From assembly GCA_018066825.1 (NCBI GenBank), contig JAGPVU010000037.1:1-9903 (forward strand): a DNA stretch of 9,903 bases, given 5' to 3'. This stretch comes from Cycloclasticus sp. GTDB lineage: Bacteria > Pseudomonadota > Gammaproteobacteria > Methylococcales > Cycloclasticaceae. The position numbers and the translations under genes are program-made. Positions 1 to 6,270 of the stretch are shown piece by piece. A model generated the notes under the pieces. The model was not told the origin of the DNA and did not search any database. It saw only the letters and a program-made list of their open reading frames with translations. Position 1 is the stretch's first letter; the number at the start of each line of letters is the position of its first letter.

Positions 1-1220
1 AAGGGAATAGACCCGCCAACAAACAAGTCCACGTTGATAGGGAGGCCGATTGCTTTTAATGCCTTGGCGAGATACGCCATTAAGCCAACAATATAATAAC
101 TGATAGCAGCAATGGATAAGCCCTCTACCGTTTGTTGTAACCGTAATTGTATTTGCGCGCGCCGGTTCATCGAGTTAAGTAAATCACGATTTTGAGACGC
201 TAGGGCTAAGTCAACACGGGCCATTAATATCTGGCTCGCTCGAGCCACGCGGTTCGATAAACTTTCAAGCCGTGATGAGACCGAATCGCAGGCATTCATT
301 GCTGGCTGAAAGCGCCGCTCTAAATAACGAGACAACATTTGCCTGCCCTCGATTCTATTTTCACGAATACCCTGCAAACGATCCATGACAATCGACTTGT
401 AGGCCTGTGTGGCGCTAAAGCGATACGAGGTGGCCGCAATAATTTGTTCAATATTGGCTTCTAGTGTGGTTAGTTCTCGAAGCAGGGCGTGTTCTTCTTC
501 AAGGCTCTCGGTGTTGGTCATACGTTGCGTAAGGTCGGTTAGGCTTTGGCCCATTTCGGTAATCACCTTGCCGTATTTTTCAACTAAGGGGAAGCCCAAT
601 AAGGCGAGCATCCGATAGGTTTCTAGTTCTAATAAATGTTGTATTAAACGACTGGTGGTTTGCTCGGTTAAGCTGTTATTTAGGACCAGTACCTGGCTAA
701 AACCGTCCCTTTGTAGTCTAAAGTCGGTCCACGCTTCAGCCGCTGTTCCACCCACAAAACTACCGACTAAGCTATCTGCCTGAAACAAAGCTGAAACGGC
801 CTGTTGATCAAATTTATTTTCAGACGCGGGCATCAGCTCAATATGTTGTGCAACCAGCAGCTGGCCTTTTATGGCCTTTAACCAATTTGACGGTACTAGG
901 TCGATGGCCTTGGCGCTAAAAGGCCGGTCACAGTGTTTTTTTGAAAAAAACACATAACTCGAAAACTCGGTGTGCTTTTCCCATTTAACCGAAAATTCTG
1001 CAAACTGTGCATCATAGTGTTTAGCCCCTTTAGACGGCGGGGCTTTATCGAATTGCTCGGCCAATGTGCCCAAGTGTTGGCATTCATCAACCGGCGACAC
1101 TTCACCGGTTAATAACACTAAATAAGACACCTGTAACGGTATCGATAGTTCGGCATAAGGCCTAGCGTGTGACTCATTAAATAAGCGCTGACGAAGCGGG
1201 TGTTCAAAAGGAAGACTCAT
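1..1220 (-). CDS. DUF3422 family membrane protein (3' end outside window)
   Basis: The reverse strand is open from the ATG at 1220 to the window edge, giving 406 complete codons with no stop. The N-terminus reads MSLPFEHPLRQRLFNESHARP, whose HPLR...NE.HARP signature is typical of DUF3422. Residues of roughly 200-360 are long, charged and helical with few prolines, consistent with coiled coil. The last visible part (about 367-406) is hydrophobic, including AAISYYIVGLMAYLAKALKA, and matches the C-terminal membrane-anchor zone of the family. The family is usually about 420-430 residues (from memory), so only the last few tens of residues should be missing. The only ATG just upstream is out of frame and soon stops, which supports 1220 as the start; no strong Shine-Dalgarno is visible. 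The biochemical role of DUF3422 is not established. The gene diverges from the copper cluster and is probably unrelated to it. Confidence 0.9.
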   Translation of the reverse strand, partial: MSLPFEHPLRQRLFNESHARPYAELSIPLQVSYLVLLTGEVSPVDECQHLGTLAEQFDKAPPSKGAKHYDAQFAEFSVKWEKHTEFSSYVFFSKKHCDRPFSAKAIDLVPSNWLKAIKGQLLVAQHIELMPASENKFDQQAVSALFQADSLVGSFVGGTAAEAWTDFRLQRDGFSQVLVLNNSLTEQTTSRLIQHLLELETYRMLALLGFPLVEKYGKVITEMGQSLTDLTQRMTNTESLEEEHALLRELTTLEANIEQIIAATSYRFSATQAYKSIVMDRLQGIRENRIEGRQMLSRYLERRFQPAMNACDSVSSRLESLSNRVARASQILMARVDLALASQNRDLLNSMNRRAQIQLRLQQTVEGLSIAAISYYIVGLMAYLAKALKAIGLPINVDLFVGGSIP

Positions 1221-1310
1221 ACAGTAAACATAATATCGTTAATTTTTAGTAGAAGAATGTTAACACAGCTTAAAAAATAAGCATTTTTGATTATTTGTTA
1301 ACTATTTTTA

Positions 1311-1341
1311 TTAAATTAAGTGTCATTTTTTTGTATAGAAT
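1311..1341 (+). promoter_or_regulatory. candidate promoter of the copper cluster
   Basis: A TATAGA box at 1334-1339, preceded by TG at 1332-1333 in an AT-rich stretch, lies about 40 bp before the DUF411 start. The region 17 bp upstream (TTAAAT at 1311-1316) is only a weak -35. No CueR-like or CopR-like dyad was recognised, so copper regulation cannot be read from the sequence. The 1221-1382 gap must also hold the DUF3422 promoter, which is not clear. Confidence 0.35.
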
Positions 1342-1382
1342 AGGGTCTATTAGCCGCTAATAAGCCAAAAAAGGAACGGAAT

Positions 1383-1895
1383 ATGAATATTATTATCAAA
1401 AAGCTGTATTGGATTGTCGCTGCCGTGTTGCTGATACTTGTCGCTGGCTGTGCTGACGACACCGCTGCTGATACAAAACAACAAGTAGCTACAGCAGCGC
1501 AAGCCCCGGTTACCTTGGATGTGTACAAAAGCCCGACCTGTGATTGTTGTCGCAAATGGGTTGATCATATCGATACCGTAGGTTTTCAGGCTGCCACGCA
1601 TCACCCAAGCGACCTTAACTTGGTCAAGCAGCAACTAGGTGTCGCGCCTCAATATCAATCGTGTCATACCGGTGTATCAAAAGAAGGCTATATATTTGAG
1701 GGTCATGTCCCCGCCGATATTATGCAAAAATTCTTAGCCGAAAAGCCTAAAGACGCACTCGGTTTAGCAGTACCGGGTATGCCTGTCGGCAGCCCAGGGA
1801 TGGAAATGGGTGACCGTTACGACGACTATGACGTTCTATTACTTAATAAAGATGGCTCATCATCGGTCTACGCACGCATTCGGCATCAAGGCTAA
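1383..1895 (+). CDS. DUF411 family metal-binding lipoprotein
   Basis: This 170-residue protein has a lipoprotein signal: a basic N-terminus, a hydrophobic core at 8-20 and the lipobox V20-A21-G22-C23. Residue +2 is Ala, so outer-membrane sorting is the default expectation. The DUF411 domain follows: YKSPTCDCC at 48-56 (Cys53, Cys55, Cys56), a YQSCHTG segment with Cys94-His95, the GY..EGHVPA segment with His108, and LAVPGMPVGSPGMEMG at 128-143. These Cys, His and Met residues are plausible metal ligands. DUF411 genes often neighbour copper-resistance and heavy-metal efflux genes, and the function is inferred as periplasmic copper binding. The start is well placed, with AAGGA at 1371-1375 ahead of the ATG. 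It is the first gene of a run with copA and copB; the gap to copA is only 3 bp. Family assignment is firm, exact role is not. Confidence 0.92.
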   Translation: MNIIIKKLYWIVAAVLLILVAGCADDTAADTKQQVATAAQAPVTLDVYKSPTCDCCRKWVDHIDTVGFQAATHHPSDLNLVKQQLGVAPQYQSCHTGVSKEGYIFEGHVPADIMQKFLAEKPKDALGLAVPGMPVGSPGMEMGDRYDDYDVLLLNKDGSSSVYARIRHQG

Positions 1896-1898
1896 GGG

Positions 1899-3710
1899 AT
1901 GGAAAAAACGGTTTTGCCCGTGTTAACTGACACGGGCTTTTCAGCGTCGCGCCGTCGCTTTGTGAGCGGTATAAGCACAGCGGCTGCACTAACGAGTATG
2001 GGTTTTTCGAGCGCCTCGCTTTTTGCAGCAAACGGAAGCAAGCGACCGGAGCTATTAAGCGGTAGCGAATTTGCTTTAAGCATCGGTCTGCAGGCAGTTA
2101 ATTTTACCGGCGTAGATCGTTTAGCAACCGCAGTGAATGGTTCGGTGCCTGGGCCAACCTTGTATTGGCAAGAAGGCGAAGCGGTCACTATCAAGGTTAC
2201 CAATACCCTAGATGTGACGAGTTCTATTCATTGGCACGGCATTATTTTACCCACCGGCATGGACGGCGTACCGGGTCTTAGTTTTGATGGCATAGCCCCT
2301 GGCGAAACCTTCACCTATCGCTTTAAGGTGCAGCAAAGCGGAACCTATTGGTACCACAGTCATTCCGGCTTTCAAGAGCAAACGGGGTTATATGGTGCGA
2401 TTGTGGTGCTGCCCAAACAAGCCGAGCCTAAAGCGTATGACCGTGACCACGTGGTAATGCTCTCCGATTGGTCTGACTCCGCACCAGAAACCATTTACGC
2501 CAACTTAAAAAAACAGGCCGACTACTACGCAACGAATAAACGCACCGCGGCTGATCTTTGGTTAGAGATAGCAGAAAAAGGCATGCTGCAAACCTGGCAA
2601 GACAGAGCCATGTGGAACAAAATGCGCATGAACGATAGGGATATAGCCGATGTTACCGGGCGCACCTATAGCTATTTGATGAATGGCATAACACCCGATA
2701 CGGGTTGGCTTGGGCTATTTAAGCGGGGTGAAAAAGTGCGGTTACGCTTTATTAATGGCTCAGCGATGAGCTTCTTTGATGTGCGTATTCCGGGTTTAAA
2801 AATGACCGTCATAGCAGCCGATGGGCAAGCGGTACAGCCGGTGACGGTTGATGAGTTCCGTATTGCCACGGCAGAAACCTACGATGTGGTTGTGGAGCCT
2901 GGTTGCGAACAAGCGTATTCTATTTTTGCACAAAGTATCGATCGCAGCGGTTATACCTGCGGCACCTTAAGTGCCGATACCAATCGCTTAGCCACCCCAC
3001 CGGCAATGGATCCACCACCGATATTAAGCCATCGTGATATGGGCATGGCCGGAGGCATGGATATGAACATGAATGACGGCGCGGTAATGGATCACAGTCA
3101 GCACGGCATGGCGACAATGAGCGATACTAACGTGACGCCAGAATCCAAACCCCTCGGCATGGTGGGTGAGGGCAGTAATCAAGCAATTGTCCATGCAGAT
3201 AGCGAGACGGGCTTTCAAGTCGATATGCGGGCCGAAACGCCAAGTAACGGCGTAGATGACCCCGGTATCGGCTTACGCCACCACCAGCACCGTTACGGGC
3301 GTCGAGTATTAAGGTATGCCGACCTTCGCAACGCGTACCCTACTATAGATCAGCGGCAACCCTCGCGAGAAATCCAGCTGCACCTCACCGGTAATATGCA
3401 CCGTTATATGTGGTCGATTAACGGGATACCTGCGTCAGACGCCTCAGAAATAGAGTTACAATACGGTGAGCGTGTGCGATTTACGCTGGTTAATGACACC
3501 ATGATGACGCATCCCATCCACCTGCATGGGATGTGGAGTGAATTGGAAACGGGTGACGCAAACCACCTGCCACGTAAACATACCGTGATTGTGCAGCCGG
3601 GTTCAAAAATCAGTTACCTAGTCACCGCTGATGCAGTAGGTGCCTGGGCGTATCATTGTCATTTGCTCTACCATATGCCCGGTATGTTTAGAACTGTTTT
3701 GGTCAATTAG
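1899..3710 (+). CDS. copA: CopA-type periplasmic multicopper oxidase
   Basis: This 603-residue protein is a copper-resistance multicopper oxidase of the CopA family, which oxidises or sequesters copper in the periplasm. A twin-arginine signal is visible at SRRRFVSG (17-24) followed by an Ala-rich hydrophobic stretch to about 44, implying folded export by Tat. All four copper-ligand motifs are present: HWHG 111-114, WYHSH 151-155, HPIHLHG 538-544 and HCHLLYH 586-592 with Met596. A Met/His-rich segment lies at 381-407 (for example MGMAGGMDMNMNDG), typical of CopA and probably binding Cu(I). Length is normal for the family. The last motif reads HCHLLYHMPGM, with Met nine residues after Cys587 where CueO and many CopA proteins have ten. 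An AAGG at 1888-1891, inside the upstream gene's end, serves as the ribosome site. It is translationally close-packed with the DUF411 gene and copB. Confidence 0.96.
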   Translation: MEKTVLPVLTDTGFSASRRRFVSGISTAAALTSMGFSSASLFAANGSKRPELLSGSEFALSIGLQAVNFTGVDRLATAVNGSVPGPTLYWQEGEAVTIKVTNTLDVTSSIHWHGIILPTGMDGVPGLSFDGIAPGETFTYRFKVQQSGTYWYHSHSGFQEQTGLYGAIVVLPKQAEPKAYDRDHVVMLSDWSDSAPETIYANLKKQADYYATNKRTAADLWLEIAEKGMLQTWQDRAMWNKMRMNDRDIADVTGRTYSYLMNGITPDTGWLGLFKRGEKVRLRFINGSAMSFFDVRIPGLKMTVIAADGQAVQPVTVDEFRIATAETYDVVVEPGCEQAYSIFAQSIDRSGYTCGTLSADTNRLATPPAMDPPPILSHRDMGMAGGMDMNMNDGAVMDHSQHGMATMSDTNVTPESKPLGMVGEGSNQAIVHADSETGFQVDMRAETPSNGVDDPGIGLRHHQHRYGRRVLRYADLRNAYPTIDQRQPSREIQLHLTGNMHRYMWSINGIPASDASEIELQYGERVRFTLVNDTMMTHPIHLHGMWSELETGDANHLPRKHTVIVQPGSKISYLVTADAVGAWAYHCHLLYHMPGMFRTVLVN

Positions 3711-3722
3711 GAGATTGTTGTG
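3709..3722 (+). promoter_or_regulatory. ribosome binding site deciding the GTG start of copB
   Basis: AGGAG at 3709-3713 overlaps the copA stop (TAG 3708-3710) and sits 6 bases before a GTG at 3720. Nearby TTG triplets are out of frame with the CopB reading frame, so the GTG is the best start. Confidence 0.75.
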
Positions 3723-4424
3723 TTAAGCCGTTTTATTGTTTGTTTAACTATTAGTGTTATTTTTGTGTCTATTGCGCACGCCGGTGCCAAAGATGACCCT
3801 GCCTTAGTCAGTGTCAATCTGGAACGTCTAGAAGTCCGTGATCCCGGTGGTGACGAAGGGTTGTACCTAGAAGGCGATGCGTGGATCGGCAAAGACGCTT
3901 CTAAGCTGTGGCTAAAAACCGAAGTGGAACGTGTGCACGGGGTAACAGACGAAGCTGAAATTCAAGTGCTGTATAGCGTACCGATTGCAACTTATTGGGA
4001 TATCTACGCAGGTGTGCGACAAGATATTAAACCTGACCCCGGTCGTACTTGGGCGGTACTCAGTATAGATGGCTTAGCCCCCGGCTTTATTGAGCTAGAA
4101 ACCTCATTATTCGTGGGTGAAAGCGGGCGAACGGCGTTAAGACTAGAAGTGGATCATGAGATAGTACTCAGCCAAAAATGGACGCTCAGGCCAGAAATAG
4201 AGGTTTACCTAGCAGGACAAAACGACGAGTCAATGGGCGTAGGCTCCGGCGTATCAGAAATAGAAGCTAGCCTGTTACTAAGTTACGAGGTACACCAGCA
4301 ATTTTCGCCTTATGTCGGTATAAATTGGACAAAAAGTTTCGGAAAAACAGCGGACTACGCGCGCGAAGAAGGCGAAGATGTTAGTGAGACGGTGTTTGTA
4401 GTAGGGGTGAGTACTTGGTTTTAA
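3720..4424 (+). CDS. copB: CopB-type outer-membrane copper resistance protein, short form
   Basis: This 234-residue protein begins at GTG. A signal peptide with an AHA cleavage site near residue 21 is followed almost at once by the CopB beta-barrel domain. Family landmarks include LWLKTEVERV (63-72), AEIQVLYS (79-86), YWDIYAGVRQD (92-102), GLAPGFIELET (118-128), FVGESGRTALRLE (131-143), GSGVSEIEASLLLSYE (175-190), FSPYVGINW (195-203), FGKTADYAREEGE (207-219) and a terminal ...STWF. The C-terminal Phe and alternating hydrophobic pattern fit an outer-membrane barrel recognised by the BAM machinery. CopB proteins from Pseudomonas and Xanthomonas carry a long Met/His-rich segment between signal and barrel; here there are only about 25 residues there and they hold no Met or His. 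This may reduce copper sequestration outside the barrel. The gene is translationally close-packed with copA and surely part of the same operon. Confidence 0.9.
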   Translation: MLSRFIVCLTISVIFVSIAHAGAKDDPALVSVNLERLEVRDPGGDEGLYLEGDAWIGKDASKLWLKTEVERVHGVTDEAEIQVLYSVPIATYWDIYAGVRQDIKPDPGRTWAVLSIDGLAPGFIELETSLFVGESGRTALRLEVDHEIVLSQKWTLRPEIEVYLAGQNDESMGVGSGVSEIEASLLLSYEVHQQFSPYVGINWTKSFGKTADYAREEGEDVSETVFVVGVSTWF

Positions 4425-4463
4425 AGCACGATCATGAGGTTTACTAGCTAAAAGGAGTTTGAA

Positions 4464-4664
4464 ATGAAACACCTATTTATAGTCGTCTGTCTAGCCATCG
4501 TTAGCCTAACGGCCTGTACTGATGACGGTAGTGCGACAAAAGCCAAGGAAAAGGAAGCAACGGTGTTTGATAGCCAGCTTAACGCCTTAGACAAAACGCG
4601 TAATATCGAAAACGTCTTACATCAAAATGCCGATCAGCGGCAAAACAATTTAGACGTAGAATAA
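4464..4664 (+). CDS. small putative lipoprotein of unknown function
   Basis: This 66-residue protein has a short basic start (MKH), a hydrophobic core and the lipobox L15-T16-A17-C18, so it should be a lipoprotein of about 49 residues after cleavage. Residue +2 is Thr, which does not signal inner-membrane retention. The mature part is highly polar (Lys, Asp, Asn, Gln) with no Cys, Met or His cluster other than a single His near residue 53, so it gives no hint of metal binding. A strong AAGGAG at 4452-4457 lies 6 bases before the ATG, which makes translation likely. It is 39 bp after copB on the same strand and is probably the last gene of the copper operon. I do not recognise a family. Confidence 0.72.
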   Translation: MKHLFIVVCLAIVSLTACTDDGSATKAKEKEATVFDSQLNALDKTRNIENVLHQNADQRQNNLDVE

Positions 4665-4683
4665 ACCGAATTAACTCAAGCGT

Positions 4684-5022
4684 TTAAACGGTAATACTTG
4701 CGAACAGTTCATTCACCTGTTCAGCAAGAGTAGGGCGTACCACGCGGGCCACTTCTTTACCGTTCTTTAATAACACCAAGGTAGGCCAAAGCTTAATTTT
4801 AAAAGCACGGCCTAAGGGCAAACCCTTGCCGTCATACACTTTAATGTGAGGTATCTGTGCGGCGCTTAGCACAGTTTCAATAGCAAGCTCTGCCGCCACG
4901 CAATGCCCACACCAAGGCGCGCCAAATTCTAAACAAGCGTAACCGTCCAACCTATTAATTTCATCTAGGGTGGGGTTATCGTCAGAATAAATGGGGTTAA
5001 AACCGAGTGCGCTAGCGTTCAT
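4684..5022 (-). CDS. thioredoxin-like protein with WCGHC motif
   Basis: This 112-residue protein has a thioredoxin fold signature: FGAPWCGHC at 33-41 with active cysteines 38 and 41, then the cis-proline segment LWPTLVLLKNGKEV (79-92), where Pro80 is the expected cis residue. Length matches a single thioredoxin domain. There is no signal peptide, so it should act in the cytoplasm as a dithiol-disulfide reductant. The GH pair between the cysteines differs from the GP of classical thioredoxin and is more like PDI-type sites. The gene converges on the copper cluster with only 19 bp between stops, so its link to copper stress is by position only. The Shine-Dalgarno is weak. No obvious U-tract terminator lies between the two convergent genes; a 10-bp palindrome (CGTTTAAACG, 4681-4690) covers the stop. 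Confidence 0.88.
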   Translation of the reverse strand: MNASALGFNPIYSDDNPTLDEINRLDGYACLEFGAPWCGHCVAAELAIETVLSAAQIPHIKVYDGKGLPLGRAFKIKLWPTLVLLKNGKEVARVVRPTLAEQVNELFASITV

Positions 5023-5066
5023 GCTGAGTTCTATATCAATAAGGGTAAGACCAGGCTACAAGAGCA

Positions 5067-5099
5067 GTCAGCTGAATCAAAACAGCTGACCCTTGTTTT
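5067..5099. terminator. hairpin, possible weak terminator
   Basis: An 8-bp perfect stem, GTCAGCTG (5067-5074) and CAGCTGAC (5083-5090), has an 8-base AT-rich loop and is followed on the plus strand by CCTTGTTTT. It lies between the minus-strand lysine-rich gene and the thioredoxin-like gene. On the minus strand no U-run follows, so termination in that direction is doubtful; a processing hairpin or transcript-end structure is equally possible. Confidence 0.35.
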
Positions 5100-5159
5100 A
5101 TGCTAATCCCGAAAGCTTAATTTAATCCGCTTTTAGCCTGCAGCTATTGGGGAAGGGGG

Positions 5160-5264
5160 TTATTCCTGACTCGCTTTTTTGTCCTTTTTAGCAGCACGTT
5201 TTTCTTTCATCGTTTTTTCATGTTTCTTTTTTACTGCTTTTTTTGAATCTTGGCCTTTAGACAT
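5160..5264 (-). CDS. 34-residue lysine-rich protein
   Basis: A short gene on the minus strand encodes 34 residues beginning MSKGQDSKKAVKKK and ending KKASQE before TAA. About 40 percent of residues are Lys; there is no Cys and no hydrophobic segment, so it should be a soluble, strongly basic, probably disordered cytoplasmic peptide. A near-perfect ribosome site, AAAGGAG (minus strand, 5271-5277), lies 6 bases ahead of the ATG, which is the main reason to believe it is translated. Similar tiny MSKG...KK proteins are, as far as I recall, annotated as hypothetical in many proteobacteria. A nucleic-acid or ribosome association is a guess from charge. It lies upstream of the thioredoxin-like gene on the same strand, with a hairpin between them. 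Confidence 0.72.
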   Translation of the reverse strand: MSKGQDSKKAVKKKHEKTMKEKRAAKKDKKASQE

Positions 5265-5270
5265 AAGTTT

Positions 5271-5277
5271 CTCCTTT
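5271..5277 (-). promoter_or_regulatory. strong ribosome binding site of the lysine-rich small gene
   Basis: The minus strand reads AAAGGAG six bases before the ATG at 5264. It is one of the best Shine-Dalgarno sites in the window, and it is what supports calling such a short gene. Confidence 0.7.
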
Positions 5278-5375
5278 AATGTAATTGATAAGATACTCTA
5301 AATAGGTAAAAATTGTGAGTAAATATGGTAGATAAAATGAGAGTTAATTGGGTAATAAGAAGTATAAATAAATCT

Positions 5376-5410
5376 AAAAAAAGGTCAGAATAAACAGGTT
5401 CTTGACCTTT
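5376..5410 (-). terminator. intrinsic terminator after the mutase-like cassette
   Basis: On the minus strand AAAGGTCA (5410-5403) pairs perfectly with TGACCTTT (5387-5380), with a 15-base loop, and the second arm runs into seven consecutive T (5382-5376). This is a classical Rho-independent terminator. It sits about 10 bp past the attC-like palindrome and would end transcription coming leftward through the cassette region, insulating the lysine-rich gene downstream. Confidence 0.8.
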
Positions 5411-5419
5411 GGTTCTACA

Positions 5420-5509
5420 ACTTAACAAGATTAGAAATCAATCGAGTCTACCCCTTTTGATTCCAGTGAGTGTAGCGAAGAATCAGTTAAGTGGTAGGCC
5501 TTGTTAGGC
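5420..5509 (-). other. degenerate attC-like recombination site behind the mutase-like gene
   Basis: Read on the minus strand, the segment starts 5 bases after the stop of the membrane-protein gene with GCCTAAC, an exact RYYYAAC core, and ends with GTTAAGT, an exact GTTRRRY core. The outer arms pair over about nine bases (CCTAACAAG with CTTGTTAAG). Inside, CTACC pairs with GGTAG and TGATTC with GAATCA, leaving a loop of about 13 bases. The 90-bp length is within the attC range, and placement immediately after a stop codon is what a gene cassette shows. Against it, the spacing between the inner and outer arms is asymmetric (5 and 21 bases) and both strands fit the core consensus, so polarity rests on the gene direction. 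It could instead be a plain imperfect inverted repeat. Confidence 0.45.
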
Positions 5510-5514
5510 TTATA

Positions 5515-5946
5515 TTACGAAATTTTTCGGTGCCGAACAAAACCAATTACTAGGATAGCGCAACCGACTACCATTGTGACACCGACGGTCATTAGACCAA
5601 GAGTTACAATTGTTTCTTGCCATGGTAAACCTTTATAACCTACGCCAGCTATAGGTGTCATTTCGCTTGTACCAAAAATAGCAGCAGCGAGGACAAATAG
5701 CCAATTTGCGTATGTACCATATAACAGTAGCCAGAAAGCAATAGCTTGCAGACGAGCAGAAAGAATTAAGTGACCCCATACGGCCCCAACAGCGAGAAGG
5801 AAGGTGCCATTCATTACCCCCTCAAGGTGACCGGCCAAACCCATTCTTGAATTCTCAAAAAGTGGAATTACAAAACCGGTTATGAGACCCATAAAAAAAA
5901 GGATAGAACCAGCTGCCATTAGTTTTCTATTTATAGTTGCATTCAT
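5515..5946 (-). CDS. four-helix membrane protein, hydroxylaminobenzene mutase-like
   Basis: This 143-residue, very hydrophobic protein has four predicted membrane helices at about 7-28, 46-63, 68-91 and 111-136. Conserved segments recall the HabA/HabB hydroxylaminobenzene mutases of Pseudomonas, which rearrange hydroxylaminobenzene to 2-aminophenol in nitroarene degradation: RMGLAGHLEGVMNG (34-47), LYGTYANW (75-82), and MTPIAGVGYKGLPWQE (96-111). Length agrees with that family (about 135-165). Substrate cannot be read from sequence; many homologues are simply annotated as membrane proteins. The gene stands alone, with no nitroreductase or ring-cleavage genes nearby, and its stop is followed at once by an attC-like palindrome and a terminator, so it appears to be a single-gene integron cassette. 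The ribosome site is weak (AGG about 12 bases before the ATG). Confidence 0.68.
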   Translation of the reverse strand: MNATINRKLMAAGSILFFMGLITGFVIPLFENSRMGLAGHLEGVMNGTFLLAVGAVWGHLILSARLQAIAFWLLLYGTYANWLFVLAAAIFGTSEMTPIAGVGYKGLPWQETIVTLGLMTVGVTMVVGCAILVIGFVRHRKIS

Positions 5947-6210
5947 AATTTATTTTACCTAATGATTTATATAAGACGCGCGCGCGATTTTCATGTTGTG
6001 CTTGATAGGTTTGTTAGCGGAAAAGGATAGGAAGAAGTCGAGCCATTTAAGGCTGCTGAGGTAACGGTGGTTTCCGGCTTTATCTCCATGCCATTGATTC
6101 CCTTCGATTTATTTTTAGTTGAGCTTACTACTAAATAATACTGAGTAAAAGCATTTAATGTTTGTTTATGTCAGATGCGTTGTATGAGCCAACTTACTTT
6201 TTGTTATTCC
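5947..6210. other. 264-bp gene-free leader of the mutase-like cassette
   Basis: No convincing gene lies here. It runs from the attC core at 6211 to the mutase-like start. On the minus strand one frame is open for about 50 codons (stop near 5961) but has no early start codon, and a 32-codon ATG-initiated frame (6093 to 5995) has no clear ribosome site. It contains a (CG)5 tract at 5977-5986, and TATATAA lies just downstream of that tract on the minus strand, which could be a -10 box. Cassettes usually have short leaders, so this length is unusual. Confidence 0.5.
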
Positions 6211-6270
6211 CGCTAACGTTTGAGTTAAACCGCGCCGCTTTTCGGCGTTGGTTTGAATGAATTGTTATAT
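6211..6270 (-). other. integron attC recombination site
   Basis: On the minus strand this 60-bp imperfect palindrome begins ATATAAC and ends GTTAGCG. It follows the known aadA1 cassette attC almost base for base (my recall of that sequence): TAACAATTC, then TTCAA, ACGCCG, a short loop, CGGCGCGG, TTAACTCAA and CGTTAG, with only scattered changes. Arms pair as GTTTAACTCAAACGTTA with its partner containing the characteristic unpaired bases. The outer core sites depart from strict RYYYAAC/GTTRRRY (ATATAAC, GTTAGCG), but the body of the site is unmistakable. The resemblance fixes polarity: the minus-strand toxin-antitoxin pair is the gene content of this cassette and the mutase-like gene is in the next one. 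No integrase gene is in the window. Confidence 0.85.

Noticed and set aside
409..618. Plus-strand open frame of 69 codons (Ser/Arg-rich)
   Set aside because: It is antisense within the DUF3422 gene, which has clear family signatures, and has low-complexity composition typical of a shadow frame.
1268..1282. GCTTA-aaaaa-TAAGC hairpin in the gap between DUF3422 and the copper cluster
   Set aside because: The stem is five AT-rich pairs, lies between divergent genes where no terminator is needed, and is likely chance.
1316..1634. Minus-strand frames opposite the DUF411 gene
   Set aside because: They overlap a well-supported gene with lipobox and CxCC motif and have no ribosome site or family resemblance.
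2920..3218. His/Cys-rich minus-strand frames inside copA
   Set aside because: Their unusual composition merely mirrors the Met/His-rich coding segment of CopA on the other strand.
4665..4690. Possible bidirectional terminator between the small lipoprotein and thioredoxin-like genes
   Set aside because: Only a 10-bp palindrome over the stop codon is present, with no GC-rich stem and no T-run in either direction.
6013..6019. GTTAGCG heptamer identical to the attC end core
   Set aside because: No partner RYYYAAC arm or palindrome lies at a suitable distance on either strand, so a third attC is not supported.
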